Source: JBFMFR01 sp040752025 (GTDB taxonomy: Bacteria; Chloroflexota; Anaerolineae; Anaerolineales; UBA4823). From it: DNA of 53,250 bases. A program made the position numbers and the translations under genes. The stretch is from positions 1 to 53,250 of the forward strand of contig JBFMFR010000051.1 of NCBI GenBank assembly GCA_040752025.1, written 5' to 3'. Below, one piece after another: positions 43,123 to 50,933 of the stretch; within the stretch, counting starts at the first letter, position 1, and each line of letters starts with the position of its first letter. A model generated the notes under the pieces. That model ran no database searches, was not told where the DNA came from, and saw only the letters and a list, made by a program, of their open reading frames with translations.

Positions 43123-45600
43123 TTGCAGCCTCTGTGTTTGTCCTCTTCCCCGTCTGCCACCCGGCGCGTTCAGGGCCGCCTGTTCCTCGCGGCGGCTTTA
43201 TTCCTCTGCGTGTACGCCGTGGCTCTGAGCCTGGCCCCGGCAGTGCGGGAGCGGACATGGCAGGTAACCTACCATTGGGAGCACTGGTCAGGTTGGTTCG
43301 CTTGGGTGCTGGCGGCGGTATTGGCGCACCGGCAAAGCTCTCGTTGGCTGCCGGAACGCGACCCTTACCTGCTGCCAGTGGCGATGCTGCTGTGTGGGTG
43401 GGGGATGCTGACAGTCTGGCGGCTTTGGCCGGCTTTCGGCGCCCGCCAAAGTTTGTGGATGGTGATCAGCCTGGGGGTTCTGATCGCAGGATTGCGCCTG
43501 CCTTCCGACTTGAGTTTCTTGCGCAGGTTCAAATATCTGTGGCTGACTGGCAGCCTGATCCTGACGGCCCTGACTCTGCTTTGGGGCACCAACCCGTTGG
43601 GTTATGGGCCGCGTATGTGGCTGGGTGGTTATGGCGTGTATTTTCAACCATCGGAGCCCTTGAAGCTGCTGCTGGTGGTGTATCTGTCGGCTTACCTGGC
43701 GGACCGCTATCCGTTCCTGCTCCTGATGAACACATCGGCTCGTTCTGGGCGAAAATTTCCGACCCGGCTGGTTGAGTGGCTCGAGAAGTCTTCCCTGCTG
43801 CCCTTGTTAGCGCCTACTTTGATCATGACCGGGCTGGCGCTGTTTGTGCTGGTGGTGCAGCGCGACCTGGGCACAGCATTTATCCTGTTTTTCCTGTACG
43901 CGGTTGTGGTGTATGCTGCGGTGGGGCAGTGGCACGTGCCAGCCGTGGCTGTGCTGGGCACGCTGGCAGCGGGCATCGTAGGTTACGGCCTGTTCGACGT
44001 GGTGCGCGTGCGGGTGGATGCCTGGCTCAATCCCTGGCTGGATCCCAGCGGGCGCTCGTTCCAGATCGTCCAATCGCTGTTGGCAGTGGCCAATGGCGGC
44101 ATGTGGGGGCGCGGCCCAGGATTGGGCAGCCCGGGGCTGGTGCCCCTGGCGCACTCTGACTTGATCTTTGCTGCGATTGCTGAGGAGCACGGGCTGGTGG
44201 GCAGCCTGGGTTTGCTGCTGCTGCTGGCCTTGCTGGCGGGACGCGGTTTGATGATAGGGCTGTACGCGGCGGATGCCTACCGGCGCTACCTGGCGGCTGG
44301 CCTGACGGCCTTTCTGGTGGGACAGGCGGTGCTGATCATTGGCGGCAATTTGCGCCTGGCGCCTCTCACCGGGGTAACGCTGCCGTTTGTTTCTTACGGG
44401 GGTTCGTCATTGCTAACGTCTTTCCTGGCGCTGCTGCTGTTGCTGCATATCAGCAATCAGCGTGCAGCGCGGCCCGCGACCCAGCCAGGCGCGCTGACGT
44501 TCCAATACCTGGGCGTTTTGTTGTTGGGCAGCCTGGCGGCGGCTGCGCTGGTGAATGGCTGGTGGGGCATGGTTCGCGGCCCAGATTTGCTCACCCGTAC
44601 AGATAACCCGCGCCGGGCAATTGCCGACCGCTACGTGCGCCGGGGGGCAATCCTGGATCGCAACGATACGCCGATCAATATCACGGAGGGACAGCCAGGC
44701 GCATTCGTGCGCCGCGCGGACTACCCGGCCTTGAGCAATGTGGTCGGGTATACGGACCCGACTTATGGACAGTCGGGCCTGGAAGCCAGCCTGGATGTCT
44801 ATCTGCGCGGCCTACGCGGGTATTCGGATCTGACGATTTGGTGGAACCATATGCTCTACGGGCAGCCTCCCCCAGGTTTGGACGTGCGTTTGAGCCTGGA
44901 TTTGGGTCTACAAAGCCTGGCGGATGCTGCATTGGGCCAATGCAGAGCGGCTCTGGTTCTATTGGATGCGGACAGCGGTGAGATCCTGGCGATGGCTTCA
45001 CACCCTACCTTTGACGCCAACCATCTGGAGACGGACTGGCCATCTCTGGTGCAAGACCCTGGCGCACCCTTGTTGAACCGGGCTACCCTGGGACGTTACC
45101 CGGTGGGCGCGTTGGAAACGGGCATGTTTGCTGCCCTGCTGCCCGAAGTGGAAGCAGATGTGGCCGGGTGGATCGGCCTGCCTGGCGGGGAAGCGGCGCA
45201 GCAGGAACAGGCTGGTCCCGGCTACAGCCCATTACAGATGGCGCTGCTGGCTGGCGTGGTAAGCTCTGGGGGTGTGCGGCCGGCTCCGCTGCTGGTTACA
45301 GGTTACAAAACGCCGGATGCGACCTGGGCGCCCCTGGTCTCTTTGGGCGCGCCCAGGCGTTTGCTGGGATCCCAGGCGGTGCGAGACCTGGCGTTGCCAG
45401 CGGCGCGGCCTGACCTGGGTATCTGGGAAACAGTTGCGGTTATCCAGGAAGCGAATGGCAAGGGGCTGACCTGGTACCTGGGTGGTACGCTGCCCGATTT
45501 CCAGGGGCCAGGATTGGCCCTGGCGGTCTTGCTGGAGGAGCCTGACCCCGCACTGGCGATGGCAATCGGAGAGCAACTCCTGGGTGCTGCGCTGGAGTGA
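43123..45600 (+). CDS. SEDS glycosyltransferase (FtsW/RodA) fused to a catalytically degenerate transpeptidase domain
   Basis: 825 residues. Residues about 15-455 form a SEDS peptidoglycan polymerase with about ten TM helices (GYGPRMWLGG, QPSEPLKLLLV, QRDLGTAFILF, AHSDLIFAAIAEEHG, PFVSYGGSSLL). After a TM (about 463-485), residues about 495-825 align with class B PBPs: RGAILDRND, YGQSGLEASLD, a GLDVRLSLDLGLQSLA stretch and ILAMASHPTFDANHL. At the active site YPPGSTFK becomes YPVGALET (Ala663 for Ser, Thr666 for Lys), and no KTGT motif is found before WYLGGTLP. The transpeptidase part is therefore predicted inactive and may only activate or anchor the SEDS enzyme. The start is TTG with no clear Shine-Dalgarno, 9 bases after mtnP; the exact start is uncertain. 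Confidence 0.9.
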   Translation: MQPLCLSSSPSATRRVQGRLFLAAALFLCVYAVALSLAPAVRERTWQVTYHWEHWSGWFAWVLAAVLAHRQSSRWLPERDPYLLPVAMLLCGWGMLTVWRLWPAFGARQSLWMVISLGVLIAGLRLPSDLSFLRRFKYLWLTGSLILTALTLLWGTNPLGYGPRMWLGGYGVYFQPSEPLKLLLVVYLSAYLADRYPFLLLMNTSARSGRKFPTRLVEWLEKSSLLPLLAPTLIMTGLALFVLVVQRDLGTAFILFFLYAVVVYAAVGQWHVPAVAVLGTLAAGIVGYGLFDVVRVRVDAWLNPWLDPSGRSFQIVQSLLAVANGGMWGRGPGLGSPGLVPLAHSDLIFAAIAEEHGLVGSLGLLLLLALLAGRGLMIGLYAADAYRRYLAAGLTAFLVGQAVLIIGGNLRLAPLTGVTLPFVSYGGSSLLTSFLALLLLLHISNQRAARPATQPGALTFQYLGVLLLGSLAAAALVNGWWGMVRGPDLLTRTDNPRRAIADRYVRRGAILDRNDTPINITEGQPGAFVRRADYPALSNVVGYTDPTYGQSGLEASLDVYLRGLRGYSDLTIWWNHMLYGQPPPGLDVRLSLDLGLQSLADAALGQCRAALVLLDADSGEILAMASHPTFDANHLETDWPSLVQDPGAPLLNRATLGRYPVGALETGMFAALLPEVEADVAGWIGLPGGEAAQQEQAGPGYSPLQMALLAGVVSSGGVRPAPLLVTGYKTPDATWAPLVSLGAPRRLLGSQAVRDLALPAARPDLGIWETVAVIQEANGKGLTWYLGGTLPDFQGPGLALAVLLEEPDPALAMAIGEQLLGAALE

Positions 45601-45609
45601 TCGGGATAG

Positions 45610-45652
45610 CCTCCCGGCGATCTGGCGCCTGGTCGGCGAGAGCGCCGGGAGG
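45610..45652. other. long inverted repeat between convergent SEDS and tyrS genes
   Basis: CCTCCCGGCG (45610-45619) and CGCCGGGAGG (45643-45652) form a 10-bp GC-rich stem around 23 bases. It lies in the 63-base gap between the two stop codons. No T-run follows on either strand, so any terminator role is only suggested by position. Confidence 0.5.
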
Positions 45653-45663
45653 GTGATGGCCCG

Positions 45664-46899
45664 TCAGGGGGCCGGCTTTACGCGCAGATAGCGCCGTTTG
45701 CCAACTTGTAGAACGCCAGCGCCAGGAAAGCTCTGGTTGGGGTCGACCAGGCTTTGGCCATCCAGGCGAACGGCATGCTGGGCCATCATGCGCCTGCCTT
45801 CGCTTTTGCTGGCGACCAGGCCGCTGGCCAGCAATACTTCCAGCACGTTTTGGCCCGGCAGAAAGTTGAATTCGGGCAACTCTTCGGGCAGTTGACCGCG
45901 TTGGAAGATGTGCACAAAGTGGTCTTCGGCCTGAGCAGCGGCCTGTTCGGAATGGTAGGTAGAGACGATCTGGCGCGCCAGCCTCATCTTAGCATCCCGA
46001 GGATGCAAACTCCCCTGGCGCATCTGTGTCTCGATAGCTTCGATCTCTCCCGGCGTCCAGGGCGTGACCAGGCGGAAGAATTGTCCCATTGCCTGGTCCG
46101 GCACACTCATGACTTTGCCGTACATGTCCTCGGGCGTGGCAAGCAGGGGGATGTGATTGCCCAGCGATTTGCTCATCTTGATTTGCCCGTCGGTGCCTGG
46201 CAGGATGCCCAGGATGATGGCGATGTTGGGCTTTTGGCCCAGGTACGTCATGACTTTGCGGGCGGCAGTGAGGATGTTGAACAATTGATCGCTGCCCCCA
46301 ACCTGTACGTCGGCGCGCAGAGCGAAGGCATCGTAGCCTTGCATCAACGAGTAGAAGGTCTCGTGCAGGTAGATTGCCTCGCCGCGCTCCCAGCGCAGCT
46401 TGAAGTTCTCGCGGGTGAGGAACTGCTGGAGGGTGAAGTTGGAAGCCAGGTGGATCAACTGCTCGAAAGTTAGCTGTGAGAGCCATTCGGCGTTGTAACG
46501 GATGGTGGTTTTTTGAGGCTCCAATACTTTGAAAGCCTGTTCAGCGTAGGTGCGGGCGTTGTGCTCGGTTTGTTCTGGCGTGAGATGAGGGCGCAGGCGA
46601 TCCTGGTCTGAGGGATCGCCGATCAATGCAGTGTAGTTGCCCACAACGAAAAACACTTCGTGGCCCAATTCCTGGAACTGGCGCAGCTTGCGCATGGGGA
46701 CGGTATGCCCGAGGTGCAGGTCGCTGGTGCGCGGGTCGAAACCACAATAGACGCGCAGCGGTCGACCCGCCTGGGCAGCTTCATCCAGGCGCTGGCGCAG
46801 CTCGTCCGCCATAGCTTGTTTGATGTCTAGATCGCCGTATTCGGTGCCCTGCATCAGGTAGGCGACTTGTTCTTCGATGCTTTTGAGTCTGTGGTTCAT
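45664..46899 (-). CDS. tyrS: tyrosyl-tRNA synthetase
   Basis: A 411-residue class I aminoacyl-tRNA synthetase that charges tRNA-Tyr. The HIGH motif is HLGH (residues 62-65), the KMSKS motif is intact (241-245), QVGGSDQLFNI lies in the active site, and a C-terminal S4 RNA-binding domain (about 345-411) has EGRRMMAQHAVRLDG. The ATG at 46899 follows AAGGAG with a 7-base spacer; the longer upstream reading has no support. The leader contains an intrinsic terminator about 75 bases before the start, so attenuation control is likely. It is divergent from the HNH gene. Confidence 0.95.
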   Translation of the reverse strand: MNHRLKSIEEQVAYLMQGTEYGDLDIKQAMADELRQRLDEAAQAGRPLRVYCGFDPRTSDLHLGHTVPMRKLRQFQELGHEVFFVVGNYTALIGDPSDQDRLRPHLTPEQTEHNARTYAEQAFKVLEPQKTTIRYNAEWLSQLTFEQLIHLASNFTLQQFLTRENFKLRWERGEAIYLHETFYSLMQGYDAFALRADVQVGGSDQLFNILTAARKVMTYLGQKPNIAIILGILPGTDGQIKMSKSLGNHIPLLATPEDMYGKVMSVPDQAMGQFFRLVTPWTPGEIEAIETQMRQGSLHPRDAKMRLARQIVSTYHSEQAAAQAEDHFVHIFQRGQLPEELPEFNFLPGQNVLEVLLASGLVASKSEGRRMMAQHAVRLDGQSLVDPNQSFPGAGVLQVGKRRYLRVKPAP

Positions 46900-46960
46900 C
46901 TCTAATCTCCTTGCGAACGGTTCCGGCAACAACCGTTGGCGAGTATGCCTGCACCCGGAT

Positions 46961-46995
46961 GGGAATAAAAAATGCGCCCTCGGCGGGGAGGGCGC
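46961..46995 (-). terminator. leader terminator (attenuator candidate) of tyrS
   Basis: GCGCCCTC (46988-46995 read on minus) pairs with GAGGGCGC (46974-46981 on minus) around 6 bases and is followed by ATTTTTTATT. No other minus-strand gene lies upstream, so the terminator sits inside the tyrS leader. A second near-copy of the 5' arm (GCGCCCCTC) lies just upstream. No T-box consensus (TGGNACCGCG) or stem I landmarks were found. Confidence 0.75.
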
Positions 46996-47079
46996 AGGCA
47001 TCTCACCGCAGAGGGGCGCTCAATTGTAGGCGTATGCAGACTGGAATAAAGGAGACAGGCATTGCGAGTTCATGCCTGG

Positions 47080-47085
47080 ATTATA
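47080..47085 (-). promoter_or_regulatory. possible tyrS -10 element
   Basis: TATAAT on the minus strand. A start near 47073 would give a leader of about 174 bases containing a 7-bp hairpin (CAGGCAT/ATGCCTG, 47056-47078) and the terminator. No good -35 hexamer is seen at the usual spacing. Confidence 0.4.
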
Positions 47086-47120
47086 AAAGATTTGTCGAAA
47101 ATTTGGTAGAGCGAGCTTCT

Positions 47121-47149
47121 TTGTTGATTCTGACCTCCCATGCTATAAT
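47121..47149 (+). promoter_or_regulatory. promoter of the HNH nuclease gene
   Basis: TTGTTG (47121-47126), a 17-base spacer and TATAAT (47144-47149). The predicted start, near 47156, precedes the Shine-Dalgarno GGAGG (47162-47166). This fixes the gene start at 47172. Confidence 0.8.
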
Positions 47150-47171
47150 GGGCGCAATTTTGGAGGAAGCC

Positions 47172-47675
47172 GTGCAAGAGCCGGTTCTGGTGCTAAACGC
47201 CAATTTCGAGCCGATTCATGTGTGCAGCATGCGCCGGGCGATCAGCCTGGTTCTGGGTGGCAAGGCCAGTCTGGTGCTGAACGGGCGCGGGGAAATTCGA
47301 ACGGTAAAGCGCTCCTTCCCACGCCCCTCCGTCATCCGGTTGGATATGATGGTAAAACGCCCACGCCCGACCGTACGGCTGACCAAACGTGAAATTCTGC
47401 GGCGCGATGATTATACCTGCCAGTATTGTGGACAGCATGTCACATACCTGACGGTTGATCACGTTGTGCCGCGCCGCCTGGGGGGCGAATATTCCTGGGA
47501 CAACCTGGTGGCTGCCTGCCCGGCTTGCAACCACCGCAAGGGTGGTCGGACACTGGAACAGGTGCAGATGCGCCTGCTGCACTTACCCAAAGAACCGCCC
47601 GCCTCAGCGTCTTACTTCTTCGCCCGGCATCTGCGCGAAAATCAAGACTGGATGCCCTTCGTTGAAGGCTGGTGA
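47172..47675 (+). CDS. HNH endonuclease family protein
   Basis: 167 residues. The N-terminal part (PVLVLNANFEPIHVCSMRRA) is the conserved lead of a widespread group of single-copy HNH proteins. The HNH core is at about 100-150 with CQYC and CPAC zinc ligands and the DHVVPR and CNHRKGG catalytic/ligand residues. The family consists of metal-dependent nucleases; this subgroup's role is not established. The GTG at 47172 is supported by GGAGG 5 bases upstream and a strong promoter. It converges with the MBL-fold gene. Confidence 0.9.
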   Translation: MQEPVLVLNANFEPIHVCSMRRAISLVLGGKASLVLNGRGEIRTVKRSFPRPSVIRLDMMVKRPRPTVRLTKREILRRDDYTCQYCGQHVTYLTVDHVVPRRLGGEYSWDNLVAACPACNHRKGGRTLEQVQMRLLHLPKEPPASASYFFARHLRENQDWMPFVEGW

Positions 47676-47686
47676 CCTGGCTTTCT

Positions 47687-48439
47687 CTAAAGGTCAATGT
47701 GCATCAGATCGGTGGCCAGGGTAACCTGGCCCTTGTATGTCTCCCTGGCTTGAGAGATCAACAGATCTGAGGGCGTTTTGGGGTTGTAATGCACCAGGTA
47801 CAGCGTTTCGGCTTGCGCCTGGGCGGCGATCGCGCCTGCCTGGGCGGCAGAACTATGCCCGTACATCGCGCCGGTGGCTTCGTGGATCAAAAAGTCTACA
47901 CGCTGCGCCAGGCGCACCACTTCAGAGCAGGGTTCGGTGTCGCAAGAATAGGCCAGAGTTCTGCCAGAAGCAGGAAACTCGATGCGCAGGCCAATGGCTG
48001 GCACCAGGTGGTGCACCGGTGAGGCGAATACGTGCATTTCTTTGTTTTCGAACACAGCCGCCATCTCGTCTTCAGGGAGGCGGTGCAGCTCGACGGGATA
48101 GAAATTCGGCCAGGACTCCCAATCATAGAACTGCATGATCTTTTCGATGCGATCCAACGTGTGCGCCAGGCCATACAGGCGCAAAGGGGCGCTCCGCCCC
48201 AGCAGCCAGCTTTGCATGAGCAGGCTGGGCACTGCGGAAACGTGATCGGGGTGGAAGTGGGTCAGCAACAGATCGGTCACGTCCAGCATATCGATACCAG
48301 CCTGCCGCAGGCGCAAGAGGGGATTGCCTACACAGTCGATCAACAAGCGAGTCTTATCCCCAACAACGATCAAGTGGGTATTTTCATGCTGTTCGTCGGG
48401 GATGGCATTGGAGGTGCCCAGAAAGATCAGGTGCGTCAT
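47687..48439 (-). CDS. MBL-fold hydrolase, RNase Z-like
   Basis: A 250-residue metallo-beta-lactamase fold protein. The metal motif HFHPDH is at residues 61-66, with further ligands in HHLVP, SCDTEP and VHYNP. The start MTHLIFLGTSNAIP is typical of the RNase Z/arylsulfatase branch (ElaC-like). No flexible-arm exosite is obvious, so tRNA 3' processing is possible but a phosphodiesterase or sulfatase role is equally open. It starts 30 bases after the ABC permease stop on the same strand, and no good Shine-Dalgarno is seen. Confidence 0.85.
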   Translation of the reverse strand: MTHLIFLGTSNAIPDEQHENTHLIVVGDKTRLLIDCVGNPLLRLRQAGIDMLDVTDLLLTHFHPDHVSAVPSLLMQSWLLGRSAPLRLYGLAHTLDRIEKIMQFYDWESWPNFYPVELHRLPEDEMAAVFENKEMHVFASPVHHLVPAIGLRIEFPASGRTLAYSCDTEPCSEVVRLAQRVDFLIHEATGAMYGHSSAAQAGAIAAQAQAETLYLVHYNPKTPSDLLISQARETYKGQVTLATDLMHIDL

Positions 48440-48469
48440 ATGTTGGTAGGTATCTCTCTATTTCTCGGT

Positions 48470-49891
48470 TTAGCGGCTGAAGAGCCACACGGCAACCTGG
48501 GGGGTGATGAATACTTCGACCACAGCGGCTAACAGGAACAGGGGCGCCACAACCCCCAGCATCACTTTGGCCCAATTGGCCAGCGCGCACAGCCAGGCTT
48601 CGCCAATGGTTTTCCCGTGCGCTGGCGCAGCCAGGGTGGAGCCTACTTGCAGAATGGCTGCTCCGGAAAGGATGATGGCTGGCAACTCCAGCAGGCCGTG
48701 AGGCGCTACCAGGCCCAGCAGGAATATGACGGGCGAGATGCCCGAGGCGGCCACGTTGGCGGTGATGTAGCTGATAAAAGCAACCGGCAGCATCACTACC
48801 AGCATGCCGAACACGCCGAAGGAGAAGATGCCCAGGATGGTTGCCAGGGCAACGGCGCGCAGATTTTGCAGCCAGATGGCGCGCACACCTGCGGCGGAAA
48901 TAAAGCGGATTTGGCTCAATCCCTCCAGAAAGCCTTGATTCAGCTTCTCGGGTTTGAAGACTTCCTTGGGCAGTTCGAATACCTGCGCCTGGTTGATGCC
49001 CATCCACACGCCGATTGCCAGGATCAAGAGGGTGAAAACCACGGGCAAGGCCAGTTTGCGCAAAGCCAGCGGAATTTCATGGCGATACCATTCGAGCGGT
49101 GAGTGAGCCTGACCAACGAAGGCGTTCTTAAATACCTGCCAGAACCATTTGAAGTTGAGCGTATCCAACTCGCGCCCGAGCAGCTCCTCGCGGTTGAAAT
49201 GCGCCAGGCCGGTGCGGATCAACAGGCCAGCGATTAACAATAACGCCAGCATGATCCACCACAGGGCCGAGTAAATCGCCCAGAACATGACGATGCTCTC
49301 ACCCTGGATCAGCAGCGCTACGGGGATGATAATGAAGGATGAGAGCAGGTTGGCGGCGCGCACAGAGGTGGTTTGCGAGGATACGACTACAGCCCCGCTG
49401 ACCATGACCACCGCCTGGATGGTGGTGAGCAGGAGGATCTGGATCAGGAAGACCGGATCAGGTTTCCAGCCGATCTGCAAGTTGACGCTGATCAGGTAGA
49501 CGGTGATGCCCAGGTAGCTGGCGAACAGGCTGGGGACCATGGCTGCCAGCAATTTGCCCAGGTAGATCTGCACATCGGTGAGCGGGCTGCTCAGCAAGGG
49601 TTCGATGCTGCGGCGTTCCTTCTCGCCTACGAAGCTCTCCAGAGCGATGACCAGCGAGACGGTGATGGGGAAGAAGCCCACCACCATGAGCAGGAAGGGA
49701 ATGAGACGCTCACCGATGACAGGAGCGCCGTAATCTTCAACGAAGTTTACCGCCTGGCGAGCGGTGAAGTTCATCAGGCCGGGGAAGAACACCGTCAGGG
49801 CGATGATGGGAATGATGATGCGCCAATCGCGGAACTGGTCGCGCACTTCGCGCCAGGCGACGATTGATACCATGCGCAGGTTCTCACGCAT
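48470..49891 (-). CDS. ABC-2 type permease fused to a SpoIIM-like membrane domain
   Basis: 473 residues. The N-terminal half (about 1-240) is an ABC-2 permease of the Na+/antibiotic exporter type (REVRDQFRDWRI, LESFVGEKERRSIEPLLSSPLT, six TM helices). The C-terminal half (about 290-470) has the stage II sporulation protein M pattern: TM helices, FISAAGVRAIWLQNLRAVAL and LLGLVAPHGLLELPAIILSGAA. The ATPase gene overlaps it by 8 bases upstream, so the two form a complete exporter. SpoIIM-type domains occur outside spore formers and are often next to ABC-2 permeases; fusion in one chain is uncommon in my experience. The substrate is unknown. Confidence 0.87.
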   Translation of the reverse strand: MRENLRMVSIVAWREVRDQFRDWRIIIPIIALTVFFPGLMNFTARQAVNFVEDYGAPVIGERLIPFLLMVVGFFPITVSLVIALESFVGEKERRSIEPLLSSPLTDVQIYLGKLLAAMVPSLFASYLGITVYLISVNLQIGWKPDPVFLIQILLLTTIQAVVMVSGAVVVSSQTTSVRAANLLSSFIIIPVALLIQGESIVMFWAIYSALWWIMLALLLIAGLLIRTGLAHFNREELLGRELDTLNFKWFWQVFKNAFVGQAHSPLEWYRHEIPLALRKLALPVVFTLLILAIGVWMGINQAQVFELPKEVFKPEKLNQGFLEGLSQIRFISAAGVRAIWLQNLRAVALATILGIFSFGVFGMLVVMLPVAFISYITANVAASGISPVIFLLGLVAPHGLLELPAIILSGAAILQVGSTLAAPAHGKTIGEAWLCALANWAKVMLGVVAPLFLLAAVVEVFITPQVAVWLFSR

Positions 49892-50822
49892 ACAGCACCT
49901 CCGCCTGATCAGGGGCAGAGATGGCTTGCAGGTAAACCTGTTCCAGGCTGCGCGGCACTTCTTGCAGGCTCATCACGGGCAAGCCCTGGGACAGGAAGTG
50001 GTTCAAGATGGCAGGGTTGGCCTGGAGGGGATCATCGGCCTGAAAGCGCAGCCAGTTTGGCCCAGAAGCGGTGAGACGGGCGTGGGGCAGAGGGGTGGCA
50101 AATGCGCCGTTTAGATCTGCGCCCAGGCGCAGTTCGTATTCTGCCGGGCCAAGCAAGCGTTGTTTGAGAGCCTGCGGGCTGCCCTGAACGATGATGCGGC
50201 CGCGGCGGATGATGGCAATCTGGTCGGCCAGTTCTTCCGCTTCAGCCAGGTTGTGGGTGCAGATTACGATGGTGCGTTCGGCTGAGCGCAGTTCGTTGAT
50301 GGAGTCTCGCACCAGGCGGGCGCTTTCGGGATCCATGGCAGACGTGGGTTCATCCAGCAGCAGAACCGGCGGGTTGTGCAGCAAGGCGCGCGCCAGGGCC
50401 AGTTTTTGGCGCATGCCCTTGGAATATTCGCCGATGGGGCGCTTGCCTGCTTCCAGGAGGCCAAAGTCTTCCAATAGATCATGGACGCGCTGCTTGCGCG
50501 TGGCCGAATCGAGCTGGTAAACCTGTCCGAAGAAATCCAGGTATTCGAAGGCCGGCATGCGGTTGTAAAGTCCGTGGTGCTCGGTCAGCACGCCCACGGA
50601 GGCGCGCACCTGGGCCGGCTGGGTGATGACATCGAAGCCGGCGACGTGCGCCTGGCCGCGCGTGGGGCGCAAGATGGAGGTCAACATGCGCACGGTGGTG
50701 GTCTTGCCGGCGCCGTTTGGGCCAAGCAGCGCTAGCAGCTCGCCGCGCTTGACTTCCATCGAAACCCCATCTACGGCCAGGAAGTCATCGAATTGTTTGC
50801 TCAGATTTTGTGTTGTGATCAT
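49884..50822 (-). CDS. ABC transporter ATP-binding protein
   Basis: 312 residues. Walker A GPNGAGKTT (34-42), signature YSKGMRQK (from residue 133), Walker B VLLLDEPTSAMDP (about 153-165) and switch His190. The C-terminal 90 residues are an accessory domain common in ABC-2 exporter ATPases. It is the partner of the SpoIIM-fused permease, overlapping it by 8 bases. The ATG has no Shine-Dalgarno, but TATGAT (50831-50836) lies 8 bases upstream, predicting a leader of about 2 bases, close to leaderless. The gap 50823-50933 towards lgt holds no gene. Confidence 0.93.
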   Translation of the reverse strand: MITTQNLSKQFDDFLAVDGVSMEVKRGELLALLGPNGAGKTTTVRMLTSILRPTRGQAHVAGFDVITQPAQVRASVGVLTEHHGLYNRMPAFEYLDFFGQVYQLDSATRKQRVHDLLEDFGLLEAGKRPIGEYSKGMRQKLALARALLHNPPVLLLDEPTSAMDPESARLVRDSINELRSAERTIVICTHNLAEAEELADQIAIIRRGRIIVQGSPQALKQRLLGPAEYELRLGADLNGAFATPLPHARLTASGPNWLRFQADDPLQANPAILNHFLSQGLPVMSLQEVPRSLEQVYLQAISAPDQAEVLYA

Positions 50823-50933
50823 GAATCACAATCATACATCAAACCGGGCCGGATGGGCTTTACACCCATGCAAGCTGGCAGGCATTCCGCTTACAGGCCT
50901 TTTTGTTGGCCCAGGCGCAGCCCATAAAGTCGA

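Noticed and set aside
46947..46999. A 10-bp helix (46990-46999 with 46947-46956 on the minus strand) that would compete with the tyrS leader terminator.
   Set aside because: Its distal strand is transcribed only after the U-run, too late to act as an antiterminator; a post-termination role is possible but not supported.
46900..47090. T-box riboswitch upstream of tyrS.
   Set aside because: No TGGNACCGCG motif, no AG bulge or specifier loop, and the leader (about 100 bases before the terminator) is too short for a standard T-box.
46911..47171. An N-terminal extension of the HNH protein by about 87 residues.
   Set aside because: The extension runs back across the tyrS leader and terminator, and the HNH promoter and GGAGG lie inside it; the GTG at 47172 begins the conserved family sequence.
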